Below, in pieces: positions 25,301 to 35,778 of a DNA stretch of 54,892 nt. Source of the DNA: Perkinsus olseni (taxonomy: Eukaryota; Perkinsozoa; Perkinsida); NCBI GenBank assembly GCA_013115125.1, contig JABANN010000191.1, forward strand, positions 1-54,892. Direction: 5' to 3'. The position numbers and the translations under genes are program-made. Every line of letters begins with the position of its first letter. Position 1 is the stretch's first letter. The notes under the pieces are model-generated. The model saw only the letters and a list, made by a program, of their open reading frames with translations. It made no database searches and had not been told where the DNA came from.

Positions 25301-25431
25301 GATCGATTGATCGTAGAACTACTCTGCTGCAAATGACTGACCTTTGCTTGAGTACGATCAACGCTCCGATCCAACCTTACCAGCAAACACTGAGGACTGG
25401 GCGATATCATAGTCGTCGTGGAAGTAGACAT
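19371..25431 (-). CDS. VPS54: VPS54, GARP tethering complex subunit
   Basis: VPS54 is a subunit of the GARP complex, which tethers endosome-derived vesicles at the trans-Golgi. The C-terminal exons are secure. Exon 19589-20562 starts ANVAQANLLLEREKWERTDV and holds YLVLPEDQGSFLVVPAG and TVTATNLALTYQTIDMM, the Vps54 domain. A 46-nt intron leads to the last exon, 19371-19542. Upstream, GANLSAIVLQQAKLAVEEIHQ (exon ending 20724) aligns with the segment before NERWKQADVP in human VPS54. Central blocks at 22836-23400 (RALGQLNSEQLLTLWSEL), about 23700, 23890-23974 (RRLLQDELGGIAAVRSIRKS) and 24159-24270 (IQNGEFLDALDLIEK) match the N-terminal Vps54/53-like domain. Further N-terminal exons are at 24840-25080. 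The start near 25431 and exons between 21.2 and 22.8 kb are uncertain. It appears intact, unlike its fragments at 10.9-18.4 kb. Confidence 0.8.
21250..22760. other. VPS54 internal region, exons unresolved
   Basis: This is either large introns or contains exons I could not place. A minus-strand frame at 21948-22241 is weakly protein-like. A 17-nt stretch at 22260-22276 resembles a spliced-leader 3' end (see findings). Confidence 0.35.
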
Positions 25432-25618
25432 CGGGGACTCCCTTCAAGTGCACTCCACCAGATGATGACGAGGATGAAGAGGAGGAGGACCTCCTTTTCT
25501 GCCCGGGGAAATCATGAGCCCCCTCCTCCTTCTTGGTCGTGGTTCCCGTGAAACCCGGAGCCAGCGTGCTCAGGTACCTTCAACATCGAGCGATAATAAA
25601 GTGTTAATTTGATATACT

Positions 25619-25897
25619 TTACTGGTCAAAACTAACGCCCTCAGTAGGCTCCAATGGAGGTAGCATAGCCAAGGCTTCTGATGGCGGGAGGTCCAGCAAT
25701 GGTCTGATCATCTGACTGGACTCGGCCGACAGAGTGCCGCTAGCTGTGGCGTATGCTGCCGGGGTGGGGGCGGAGTAGAGGCCTGTGGGGCAGGGAGAGA
25801 GCGTGAGCGGAATATGACCGAGTGAAAAAGTTGCCGACACACGATGTGAGTAGGGTACGGAAGGGGCATTACTGAGCAAGGTAGCCAATCTCATCAC
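25619..25897 (-). CDS. Hypothetical small protein
   Basis: A 92-residue frame starts MMRLATLLSNAPSVPYSHR and is rich in Pro, Ala and Ser. The N-terminus is basic with few acidic residues and could act as an organelle leader. No family recognised. It lies between the VPS54 start and another unknown gene, all on the minus strand. A missing splice partner is possible. Confidence 0.35.
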   Translation of the reverse strand: MMRLATLLSNAPSVPYSHRVSATFSLGHIPLTLSPCPTGLYSAPTPAAYATASGTLSAESSQMIRPLLDLPPSEALAMLPPLEPTEGVSFDQ

Positions 25898-26029
25898 GAC
25901 TACTACTACTATGATTAACTTTCAGTCAAACCGCTAACTGCCCCCATTTATTCATAAAATCGGTGATTATTGAGACAATATCTCATCCACAATTATTAAT
26001 GAGTCAACGTCAGCGAACCGTCCGACCGT

Positions 26030-26925
26030 CTAGAAGCCTATGACCCATCCGAGACCATCCCAACCATCCCCGGTGTTATTATTACTAGCCTGCCCAGCTT
26101 GTCCGGCTGCTACTGACTTCCCTGATGCTCCCAAAACAGCCAGTAGATTACCACCGATGGACTGAGTTCCCAAGGCTGCCTCGCTGCCTCCTCCTTCCGG
26201 GGCTATCTGAAGACATAACAGACAATGTTTCATGACAACGATCTCATGACGAAGATGAGCAAGGAAAGGTAAAGGGCTCCTGACCTCGATGTCCGTCGGG
26301 GCGTTGACTAGAGATGAGAGTGACTGTGTACATCGAAGCTCCTCCAACAGAGCTGAGAAATCTGAAAGGAACGGGTGTCGGGGCGGTGATGGACGACAAG
26401 AGATGGGCGATACTGCACCAACAACAACAGCAGCAGCAGCAGCCCTCTGTTTAAGAGACACCAAAGCCGCGAGAATGAATTCGAAATAAGAATTTTACAG
26501 TGGAAGCTCGGGAGCATTGACTGAGATGTAAACACGCTATACTGGACCTCACCCAAGATGGTTCGAGAAATGCTGTTTCTCATAATGATAATCACATAAT
26601 GATACAGGAGATATCTTCGACACGCGTGCCGAAGTCCGATGAGGTCAACTTCGAAAACGCCAGTAGCTCGAGTATAAGATTCCTTTTCTACGTACAGCAT
26701 TTCGATGAAACGGTTGTTGATCGATATGTTGATCGTATAACCTGGATTAGCCTCAGCCGTAGCAGCCTCCGCTCCGTCGCTCTTTGATCCCGACGATCGT
26801 CGACTGGTCACTCCAGGGAGCTTCTTCCTTCTAGGAGGAGGCGGTGGTGGCGGCGGCTTCACACGGCGTTTACCGTCACGCGCCACGAAATTAGGCTGCT
26901 GGCCTGGTTCGGGTTCAGAGGACAT
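26030..26925 (-). CDS. Hypothetical protein, Pro-rich N-terminus
   Basis: ATG at 26925 opens MSSEPEPGQQPNFVARDGK, a run of eight Pro, then basic and Ser-rich sequence. A likely donor follows near ANP. Later exon-like blocks are PFLSDFSALLEELRCTQSL with NAPTDIE, then EGGGSEAALGTQSIGG to a C-terminus ending DGWDGLGWVIGF (stop at 26030). The first join could not be phased exactly. No family recognised. Short amphipathic helices and a Gly/Ala/Asn-rich tail are all that can be said. Confidence 0.4.
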
Positions 26926-27078
26926 TGGACGACTCAGGGAGCATTGAAAAACTAACGCTCTATTCCAACCAACTCACCCTCTTCTCGATTACCACACTAG
27001 GCCAACGCAAAGTAACACAGTACAAATGAATGTAAGTCTTTCTTATGATTTCCCAAAGGTGTGGTATGATGATAATGA

Positions 27079-28948
27079 TCACTCCTGTGCAGCGACCCTC
27101 GCTGTAGCCTGGATGTCCGCGTTACTGTATACAGTCGGCTTGGTACCCTCCTCCTCAGCCTGGTGCGTGGCATCGAACACCATAGCCCTCGCTACATCAC
27201 GGGCGTCCACACGATACTTGGGCGGCGTCTGAAGAAGGAGAGGAGAGATGAGGTCATCATACATCCTGGCGCATCATGAGGTCGAAAGATTCCCTTCGGT
27301 GGTGGGTGGATAACTATTATCGTCACAACGCCAAGAATACAGCACCGAAGGCCAACGACCGCAACAGACGATATACGGTGATCTAATGAATGGTGACACG
27401 AACCACGTATGAGTCGACAACTGATGCTCTCAGAATGTAAATCACGTCAGGTGATTTATAATAGCTACCACCCCTCCGCGAAGCCTGCCTAAACTCGATA
27501 CCCCCCCCCCCCTCACCATCGGTAGGAATATCTTTTCCTTCGTCCGTTGTTTATCCTGTCTGAGTAGCATCGCCGGTCGGAAGATGGACAGACGATCGAA
27601 CTTCATCCCCTCGAAGGCCTCTTCTCTTCTGCCGATCGTTTTCGAATATCCGATCATGGAGTTGGGGTCAGCTCCGCCAGCGGATACCTACCAGGAATCT
27701 TAGCTTCAACCTGTACTTCCACAGAAAATAAGATTCTGATTGCATTTACCCAACGCTCAGTCGGGCTCAAATCCATCCGACCCCAGTCTGTCTCGTGGTG
27801 TATTGATAATGACCAGTCGATGGGTATTAGAGCAGGTGGAAGCACGTAAGTGTCAACAGTGACCTCCTCAGGGACAACAAGATGCAAACGAGCGAGACGT
27901 TTCCACTTGGCCGTACTAAGCCACGCCCAACTGATGATGATGATGATGACAATCATCACTTACGATACTTCGAGACGGTTGACTATTATAACGACAACGT
28001 GAGTGGTTGGAGTCCCCAACTTTGGAAACGCCAGTAGCCTACTCATTACTGCTATCGGCTGCTATGTAAGTATTCACATCACCACTGTTATAAAGCTACT
28101 ATCCCCCCTCCTGCCCCTGCAGCCTGCCCGCCCAAAGCCCGCCTTATTACCAGGGACATGCCAACAGATTGATCAGCTTTCTTGCAAGCATGGGCGAAGG
28201 CAGTGGGAGCTAGATAGTCTGACTCCTCGGTGTAGGGGGCCGATCCAAGGCAGCAGAAGGCGATGCAGCTCTCCCCGTTGGCAGCAGACTTTATCTGAGA
28301 AATCGCTCTGGAATCTTGAGGTTGAGCATGAATATTATGATGTCGAAAGATACGCCAAACCTACTGTCTCTAACGCACGTTCAGGGAGCGACACATCTTC
28401 GGGCTTCTCAGCCATCTTCTTCCAATCAGCTGGAGCGACGACCAGCTTGGAGTATCCCTCCTCAGACTTCACTTGCTGGAATACGCTTTTTGCATCAGAA
28501 ATATCATTCCTAGTCACCGCCACGACCTGCCAAAAGAATGAGGTTGGCGAGCGGTGTAGTGCAATAGAATATTTCCACTGTTCATTTGTGTTGCACACGA
28601 AACACAGAGTTAACACAAACATCGGGCGAGGTTCACGTATGCCGTATGAGGAGGGGTCAAGGGCCCGTCGTACCCAGCCCCGATGGAGATCATTATTACC
28701 TTGGTAACCACATTAGAGTTGAGCAACTCACTGACGACCCAACGCCCTGTGGCTCCAGTAGCTCCAGCTACCACGGCGACGCGAGAATTGGTGGGCACTG
28801 AGGATGATGGGAAGAAATACGAGCGGCCGATGGGTGCGATAGTGAGTTGCAGTACAGAGTAAGTTCGAGTGCGGAGAGACGCCCTTCGCAGTAGCTTAGC
28901 TGCTGATGACGTTGGGTTCGTATCGAATCTTGCTCCTGGAGGTCCCAA
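27079..28948 (-). CDS. NAD(P)-binding HTATIP2-like protein (atypical SDR)
   Basis: This is a Rossmann-fold protein similar to HTATIP2/TIP30 and related atypical short-chain dehydrogenases. The substrate is unknown. The first exon ends at 28700 and holds RVAVVAGATGATGRWVVSEL, the dinucleotide-binding motif. The next exon starts at 28526 (VVAVTRNDISDAKSVF). A further exon ending at 28151 holds AFCCLGSAPYTEESDYLAP, matching the family's CLGTT segment. A short block GVSKVGDSN, then YSKTIGRREEAFEGMKFDRL and SIFRPAMLL (27.5-27.66 kb), carry the Tyr/Lys region and the FRP motif. The last exon holds PPKYRVDARDVARAMV and ends at 27079. The precise start and the 27.65-28.0 kb exons are uncertain. A 13-C run near 27500 lies in an intron. 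Confidence 0.72.
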
Positions 28949-29009
28949 GTAATGTTTCTACTCAGCCAGAGCGAAATGAATAGTACTTCATGCATTTCTA
29001 ATCATCGGC

Positions 29010-29620
29010 GCTAGAGGGGCATCCGCTTATTCAGTTTACTATTTCCACGTTAGAGGAGCCCTCCATTCCTTATGCATACGAATCAATTCCGGCTTTATTA
29101 CAGGAGGCGGAGGCTGCCCTGGCCTCTGACAGGGGAGTTGAAGTAGCAGCACCCATTAACAAATTATTTAAATCTGATGAACCGCTGTGAGTTGAGTTCA
29201 ACTCAAGCAAGTAATAAACTGCCTCGTAGTGGATATGCAAAAATTACCCCACCCGGGGATCGAACCCGGAATCTCCACCTTAGGAGGGTGGCGCCTTATC
29301 CATTGGGCCAGCGGGGCATTGAAAACGATCGTCAGGAATGGTCCAGTATCGGACCTCGAACTTCATAGGGGACTCGATTGGTGCTAGTCGATTCTGAATG
29401 TTTGAAAGCTCTTAGCGAATTGAGGAGAGGATCCAATAAACTGTCCTCAGGCATCTCGGTGCCAATCGCGGGAGTACTCTCTCATGGACTGCCATCGCTA
29501 AGTGTATCAATTGTTGCACAAAACCTTCTAGCTTCTGCGGGCCCCTCCCTCTTTGGCGAGGGAGCTAAGGACCTTGTAGCACGACATGAAGCGGCAGCTC
29601 GTAAGGAAAGGCATGGATAA
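29010..29620 (+). CDS. Unassigned plus-strand exon-like blocks
   Basis: Two protein-like frames are seen. One at about 29020-29178 contains LEEPSIPYAYESIPALLQEA and APINKLFKSDEPL. The other at about 29378-29620 contains ECLKALSELRRGSNKL and AGPSLFGEGAKDLVARHE and ends with a stop. A GTGAGT at the end of the first block could be a donor, but the phase does not fit the second block cleanly. The antisense tRNA-Arg lies between them. They may be exons of one gene, separate remnants, or chance. No family recognised. Confidence 0.35.
29245..29317 (-). tRNA. tRNA-Arg (CCT)
   Basis: A 73-nt cloverleaf folds on the minus strand. The acceptor stem is GCCCCGC paired with GTGGGGT (two G-U type pairs), the anticodon loop is CTCCTAA, and the T-arm is CCGGG/CCCGG around TTCGATC. 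The anticodon CCT reads AGG (Arg). It closely resembles the eukaryotic tRNA-Arg-CCT pattern. No intron, and no CCA encoded. Confidence 0.93.
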
Positions 29621-29875
29621 GGAGGCCCCTTCTGAGGGGCGCCGTAGTGGCAGGGGAAAGTTGAGAATCGACTATCTTCTTCCCACAAAGAGGAGGAGGG
29701 ACAGCCTTCCCCCACCCGCCTATCGTATCCGGGCTAGCGCTAGCGTTTTAGCAATCTTGATGCTTTTATTTTGGGCTTTTTTCTCCCCCATTGGGGGAGT
29801 CCATCTCGGTTGTGACTGTTGGCTATGATTATCATAATCAGTTAATGCATTGTTTATTGTTGCCACTCTGTTTAA

Positions 29876-31126
29876 ATGGCTATTTCTTACACGCAGCAGA
29901 GGACCAACGTCCCGGCACCGGTAGCACAGTTACCATCCCTTCTTGGCCGCGGCGACCAGCAGTCGTCTACCGCTGCGATGATGATGCCCCCTCCTTCTGA
30001 TCTACTCCTTCGACTATGGTCTGTGATCCAGCGCTTGGAAGACGAGGTTAACGTAGAACGAGAAAGGAACAATGTCCTCACGACGCAAGTGGACAACTTG
30101 GCGGACCGCCTCGCTGCCTCCAACACTTTGCTGGCTACCCTCAGTGGCATTCCACCACCACCACCCACCGCCGATGCTCCCGTCACCGCATTCCCTTCGA
30201 CTTCCTTCGGCGCAGATTCTCACGTCCCTGTCGTTGCGGCTGCCCACGAGGAGTCCTCTCGACCCAGTTATCGTTCGGTTGTCACTGGCAGCGGTCCCCA
30301 TCTACAGCATCTTGCTGCTAGGGGCGTGTCCTCTCCTTCTTCTTCTGACGTGTCCCCTGACCACCACCATGAAGCCCCTCTGGTTGATACTAACTTCCCC
30401 GACCACGGTGTACCTTTATGGCACGTGCTCAGATCACTGAGTAACGTCGACGAGAAGAGAGTCTTTACTGTGCGGAAAATCCAGAAGCTTGGCTTCGAGT
30501 CCCCACCAAAGCTGAGAGAGTATTTCTCAATGTGGGGTAAGGTTACTAATATTTTGGTATTGCATCGCCAGGCTCGGACGGCGTCGACCAGCGGTGGTGA
30601 CAGTAACAACGACAAGAACGTCCGAGTGAGGCCACCGAGTGTTGGCTTCGTCGTGATGGAGGACCCTGACGTCGTCAGCAGGATACTGTCCACGCCAAAG
30701 CACACTATATGCGGCCATTCCTGTGAGGTACAGGTCTTCGAGCGGAAGCACAGGCATTCGACTGGCAGCAGCAGCAGCAATGGGGGAGGTGAGTCCTTCT
30801 CAACACTGGAGACCAGCACGATAACGTCCCCAACAAGCCCGGGGAGTTCCCCAGCGTCTGGTATGAGTAATAAGTCCGATAAAGATGATGAGCTGCCGTC
30901 CTTTATGCGGGAGCTGAGGAGTGGTTCTATGGCGATGGGCAACCTCTTTGCCGCCTCTGAGAAGAAGACAGAAGAAGAACGATCGTCCCCGGCAAGAGCA
31001 TACTCTACGACGGTCTTTGACGATGCCAATCGCTTGGTAAGTGCCTCTGCCTTCTCAGCCTCCGCTAGCGGTAGTAGACGTTTTACAACGTGTTCGTTGG
31101 ACCCGGCACCTAGGACCCTTTGGTAG
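29876..31126 (+). CDS. RRM RNA-binding protein
   Basis: The single exon as read gives 416 residues. Residues 45-90 form a likely coiled coil (LLLRLWSVIQRLEDEVNVER). Residues 195-290 form an RRM of the type common in dinoflagellates and relatives, with FTVRKIQKLGF as the first strand region, YFSMWGKVTNILVL, SVGFVVMEDPDVVSRIL, and CGHSCEVQVFE at the end. The remainder is Ser-rich and disordered, with a conserved-looking DELPSFMRELRSGSM. A strong donor GTAAGT at 31037 suggests the real protein may splice there into a downstream exon, possibly after the acceptor before the CAG run at about 31300. In that case the last 30 residues shown are intronic. It probably binds RNA; target unknown. Confidence 0.7.
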   Translation: MAISYTQQRTNVPAPVAQLPSLLGRGDQQSSTAAMMMPPPSDLLLRLWSVIQRLEDEVNVERERNNVLTTQVDNLADRLAASNTLLATLSGIPPPPPTADAPVTAFPSTSFGADSHVPVVAAAHEESSRPSYRSVVTGSGPHLQHLAARGVSSPSSSDVSPDHHHEAPLVDTNFPDHGVPLWHVLRSLSNVDEKRVFTVRKIQKLGFESPPKLREYFSMWGKVTNILVLHRQARTASTSGGDSNNDKNVRVRPPSVGFVVMEDPDVVSRILSTPKHTICGHSCEVQVFERKHRHSTGSSSSNGGGESFSTLETSTITSPTSPGSSPASGMSNKSDKDDELPSFMRELRSGSMAMGNLFAASEKKTEEERSSPARAYSTTVFDDANRLVSASAFSASASGSRRFTTCSLDPAPRTLW

Positions 31127-31139
31127 TGATGATGGCGGC

Positions 31140-32110
31140 GGTAATAATACCGTGGTATAGTTTTATAAAGGTCCATGTGTATCTTACATGTCTTACGCCT
31201 CTACTATGATCATTGTCTCCTTGTCTTCTCTCTGCTGCTACCCTCGTTGTTTACTACTCTTGTCTATCACCATCTGCTGCTTCCTTTGCATCACCAGCAG
31301 CAGCAGCAGCAGCCGTCTAAGAATTGTGGCTGCCAATCAATGCAGTCCCCCTATCTTTATAGTAACAGTCTCCTGCTCCTCCTCCTCCTGCTACTCCCCC
31401 CAGCTGCGAGTCGTCGTGGAACATGGGTTCAACAGCTGCTCTGGGTAGTAGTAGTAGTAGCAGACTAAGTAAATTTCTATTAACATCGTTATTACGATCT
31501 TCATCGTTGTCACTACTATTATTTCCGTGGTCGTGTTCCCGGTTGTTATTGTAGTAGTGGATAACTCTGCCGTATGATTATCGTAATAGTATTATCATAA
31601 TCGTTGTTGCAGTAGCGACGGCATCGATGGTGGGCGTGTTCCTGCTTTCTGGGCTGATTCCATCGTCATCATCAGGACTTACTGTTCATTGCTCGTCTTA
31701 CTTTGATGATCGTCGACGTCGTCGTCGTCGTTGATGATGGCGACAAGTCTTGGATAATACTGTTGTTGCCTCCTCGTCCTCCTCCGGCTGCTGTTGTTGT
31801 CGAATACTACTACCATCCCTCGTCGCTGTTGTGTACTACTACTGGTGTGACTTTATTATATTTTTTATTTCTTGGGATGAGGTCCAAAAGTTTGGTGGTG
31901 GCAGCATCCTCGGCATCATCATCGTCAGTTCGTGTGAAATCATCATCATAATCAATACGACCGAGGCATCACTAAACTGTTGTCTTTGCTTTGGTGCTCC
32001 GAGTCTTTACGACAACAACAACAATGACGAAGGCGAAGACGACGGCGATTGTTGTTATTATCGTTCGAGTTTCTCGATCCGTGGTTTGGGTGTAGCGTTG
32101 GCAGTCTAAG
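31140..32110. repeat. Trinucleotide-rich low-complexity tract
   Basis: Nearly 1 kb is dominated by runs and near-runs of CAG/CTG, GTA/TAC, TCC/GGA, ATC/GAT and GTC/GAC triplets on both strands. Frames here are open only because of the triplet bias (poly-L, poly-V, poly-S). It may be the 3' part or untranslated region of the RRM gene. Confidence 0.7.
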
Positions 32111-32790
32111 TTAAGGAGTGGGCGGTGGGAGGATAATGAGCATGTGAGAGATCCTTCTTCTGGGTCAGCAGCATCATCCAGGTAAAATGACGACGTCGGC
32201 TGCAGCTGATGCTGCTGCTGCCCGGACACCGAGGAGGCGGCCAGTGGGGGGAGGAGGGAGGGGTAGTAGGTGGGAGCATTGCAAAGGGAACTGCTAAGCG
32301 CAGCGTGAGTCACGATAACAATACACTGTGTAACGGGAAATGTAAAATGCAAGAATGAGGTCGTTATGCCACCATGTGGGGCGGGCTGTGCTGTTGATGT
32401 GGCAAGTGTGTGAGAACTCCTTCTAGACCCTGTTGTTGTTGCTGTTGCTGCTGCTGCTACGCGGCATAGCGGCATCATTCTTGCATACGCCATCTTCCAT
32501 CACAAACTGTATACTCATGATGTCAGTGAGAGTAGAGCGGCATTGACAGGGAGTCGCCGTTCGTGTATTTATCGGTTTCCATCAGTATGGTTTGGCGTAG
32601 CGGTAGCGAGTCACGTTCGCTATCTTAAAGTCGTGGGTTCAAACTGCGCAGCTCTGTTGGGATCCTATTAATGCGGTATTAATACTAGAAATATTTCATT
32701 CCCGAGAGAATCTGAGGTCGACTCCTGCCCCCCCCCATGGGATTCTCGTCTCCTGCCATCAGACCCATCCCCTCTAGTGGTACTATGGCG
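32111..32790. other. Low-complexity region with tRNA-like A and B boxes
   Basis: A minus-strand frame at 31972-32493 is low complexity with a hydrophobic C-terminus and is not supported as a gene. On the plus strand 32590-32660 carries an A-box-like TGGCGTAGCGG and a B-box-like GGTTCAAACT at tRNA-like spacing, but no cloverleaf folds. It may be a decayed tRNA gene or a tRNA-derived short repeat. Confidence 0.4.
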
Positions 32791-33090
32791 ACTGGCCTAC
32801 GCATTGAAGGGTCTCAGCAGAGAGGCAGCCCTTGATGTTAAACTGAGTGAGGCAGCGAGAGTCGTGATGTCGAGTGAACTGAAGTAAGAGGGGAGGTCAG
32901 TGGTAGTTGGGTAGTTGCCCTTCTGCCCCCCCCCCACCGCTGCTGCTTGGGGTGGAGGGCTCCTCGGGAATCTTATCACTTTTGAAGGCCACTGAATAGA
33001 ATTCATTCGACAGGCTCCTAACCGAATGCCTTGGTCATACCATTCCCCTCCTTGTGTATACCATGGATGGACACAAGGTGTATATTTTTC
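32791..33090. other. No recognisable gene
   Basis: A minus-strand frame at 32797-33096 reads into the adjacent repeat. It is weakly protein-like over SSLDITTLAASLSLTSRAAS only. Confidence 0.3.
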
Positions 33091-33345
33091 CCTCACCGAC
33101 CTCTCTNNNNNNNNNNNNNNNNNNNNNNNNNNNNNNNNNNNNNNNNNNNNNNNNNNNNNNNNNNNNNNNNNNNNNNNNNNNNNNNNNNNNNNNNNNNNNN
33201 NTCTCTCGGTATCTTCCGCTCACCGACCTCTCTCGGTATCTTCCGCTCACCGACCTCTCTCGGTATCTTCCGCTCACCGACCTCTCTCGGTATCTTCCGC
33301 TCACCGGCCTCTCTCGGTATCTTACACTCTTCGACCCTGTCTACA
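33091..33345. repeat. 27-bp minisatellite with assembly gap
   Basis: Units of 27 bp (core TCTCTCGGTATCTTCCGC) repeat from 33202 to about 33335. Positions 33107-33201 are N. The period is a multiple of three, so frames stay open on both strands without implying a protein. Confidence 0.9.
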
Positions 33346-33438
33346 GTATCACCCATTTGAGCTCATCTCAGGATCTCCGGTCCCCTCCTATTGGGCTTGT
33401 CTCGTCTACATAAGTTAAAAGTAGAAGTCGTGGAGACC

Positions 33439-33938
33439 ATGGCGGAGGGTCTTATCGGTCGAATGCTGAGGAATCCGACAGCTGCCAACAACTGGTCCGG
33501 TGGGGGCAAGGGAGCGGCCAAATCTTCGAAGAAAAGGGCAAGGTAATCAAAGCTCCTCGGGTATCTTATTCCTCGTTCGCTTCCTCGGGCACTTGTTAAT
33601 TTTCCTAGGGTGTTGATGTTTCACTGTTCAGAGGAGGAGCGCCGCCGCTACCGCCGTCCTTGCCGGCTATCTCGGAGGAGGCAGATGGGTGGTCCGAGGC
33701 AGAGACTATTGACGCACTGCGGGAGGTAATGAGATGTCCTCACTGAGGATCGAACCCGGGACCTTCAGAATGCCCGCTTGCTGTCACCTGCCCTGAAGGC
33801 TATAATGGAGCACATGACACCGTCAAGGTAGATACCCCCTACGTGTCATCCTACCTCATCACCATCATTCAGGGGTGCACCCTCCCCCTTCTCGCAGGGC
33901 AATACTCCTCTGGACGACCTCCTGTCGGCGGTGGTAGC

Positions 33939-33988
<50 letters not shown>

Positions 33989-35303
33989 GCAGGAGTAGGA
34001 GGATGAGGATGAGGGGAAGTGCAGTAAGTCGCCACTCCCTTCATATTAGTATCATTCTAGCTCACTTGCAATCCTCGGTAGAGCATCATTATTTAGAATT
34101 GAGGTATAGTGCGTTCTTGCGTTACTCATTAGTGTCCCTTAGGACATACACAGCCACTGCTGCTGTTGCTGCTGCTGTTTGGTCAGATGTCGTCGGAGTC
34201 CCCTGTGCGATCGGTTAACCTGGGAGGAGGAGGAGGAGGAGCAGACGACAGTGCCATGGACATTGACACCCTCCGAGGTGGGATACTCAGGCCCCTGTTA
34301 TTGATGATACTCATCCAGAGCAGGGCTAGCACAGCAGCCTCCACCCAGTGAGTTCTCCTTCGATGGTGCTGATGGCGGCGGCCCTCCATCCTCGGGGAGG
34401 AAGAGGAGAAGGAGCAGCACCCTCTCCGGTCGTGGGGTCTTCGATACGACACTTGAAGTCGGGCGAGATGTAGCAGCTCGCTCCACCACACACATCTCCT
34501 TCGGGTGTGTCTCAGTCCTCCCTCGCGTCGATGCCGGTCACCCCCGCTGGTGATGATGATGATGGTTGGGAATTCAGAGGGTAGATAGGTCTTGGGTTCG
34601 AATCCCAGTGAAGGCATTTTTCTTTTGATTTAGACTGCCTCCTGGAGTGGCTCCTGCTCCGACGACTCGACAAGTGGTGGCCCGAGCGGCTCCAAGGCGT
34701 CGGAGACGAGTGACAGTCGGCAACAGTAGAGCGGCTGCTCGGAATAAAGGTGAATCGGCGGCGGAGCGAAGCAATTTTTGTTTACCATTTTTGCGGTTCT
34801 CGACAGGCGCAGACGTCGGTGGCATTTCGTTGTTGCCGAGTCGTCAGAAGAGGAATCATCGGCGGCGGAATGGAGGCATGCCTGACCTCACGCCAGATGA
34901 TGTGGTGGGCTTCATCAGCACCCATCTGAGGAGCGTTGAGGAAATGCAAGATGGGCAAGATTATGAAGAAGATATGATGCCTGTGGCAAGCCGAGATCTG
35001 GGTCATGTGTGCAGTCCTATTGGCGGTGGCAGGCCGCCGCTGAGTGAGGTGATCGTCACAGCGAAGCGTCACCGTTGATGGATTGCTAGCTGCCCTCAGG
35101 TCAGCTTCATGCCACCATTCACACCGGACAGGAGAGGGAGTAGCGTTGAGGAAATGCAAGAGGAGCAAGATGACCCTACCATCGCCGTGGCGACCCCATT
35201 CGCTGATCTTGGCATGTATGATGACCCCGAGGTGCCCTGGAGCCCACAGGAGAGAGCTCCTTCCCTCGCAAGCGGCTCACCGGCATCGGTAATCCGGCGG
35301 CGT
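33439..35303 (+). CDS. Basic low-complexity nuclear-type protein
   Basis: ATG at 33439 opens MAEGLIGRMLRNPTAANNW, rich in Gly and Lys. In-phase exons follow: 33439-33541, a second starting AG|AGGAGG (PPLPPSLPAISEEADGWSE), a short one (AIMEHMTPS), one encoding a Ser-Asn repeat then SRSRRMRMRGSA, and one starting MSSESPVRSVN. Beyond 34330, open frames hold GRKRRRSSTLSGRGVFD, then basic RRRRVTVGN sequence. Two related motifs (SVEEMQDGQD, SVEEMQEEQD) occur at about 34930 and 35145. The 3' exon chain and stop are uncertain. Basic clusters and lack of hydrophobic segments suggest a nuclear protein. No family recognised. Confidence 0.45.
33939..33991 (+). repeat. AGCAAC hexanucleotide run
   Basis: Eight or so units of AGCAAC, then AGC triplets, encode (Ser-Asn)n and Ser-Ser inside an exon of the basic low-complexity protein. 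Such runs are often length-variable. Confidence 0.85.
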
Positions 35304-35778
35304 TTTCCCGCGCGCCGCGAAAATAGGACTGACCCGAGAGCTCTGTTTTGTAGAGTCGCGGGTTCGCTCGTTCTTCGGCATTGCGGACCGCCTTGGAGGT
35401 GCTTTGGGCTAAGCAGGTAGGGCGAGCGCTACTGTTTCGAATCCGATGGGATTCGACAAATTGTGGGCATCGTTCTTAGAATGAGCCGACACCTACTTTT
35501 CAAGGTCTTGTGCGAGAGAATCCAGTGAAGGCTTTCATGGAGGTAGCCGAGGTCTCGGGTTCGATCCCTGGCGGCGGTATTTTCCTCAGGTCTTAGTGAT
35601 GTCCTCTCGAGGTGGCTGCAACCCCTCCCAGGCGGGCCATTGGTGTCCGATTCTGTTGGAGCCTCCGGGAGGGTGATGATAAATTCATAAATGCTAATAA
35701 TCGGCATGCGTATACTAACACCATTCAATACCAGTAAATGGTGTCGAGTTGGTAGATGTGGCAGCGATCTAACCTATT
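35304..35778. other. Intergenic with tRNA-like B box
   Basis: No gene seen. A perfect GGTTCGATCCC occurs at 35558-35568 without a tRNA fold. Confidence 0.4.

Noticed and set aside
31972-32493. 173-residue minus-strand frame with a hydrophobic end
   Set aside because: It is mostly low complexity, and its poly-Val end is encoded by the trinucleotide tract. No splice or domain evidence.
33026-33418. Open frames across the 27-bp minisatellite on both strands
   Set aside because: The unit length is a multiple of three, so open frames are expected. They run through an N gap and have no domain.
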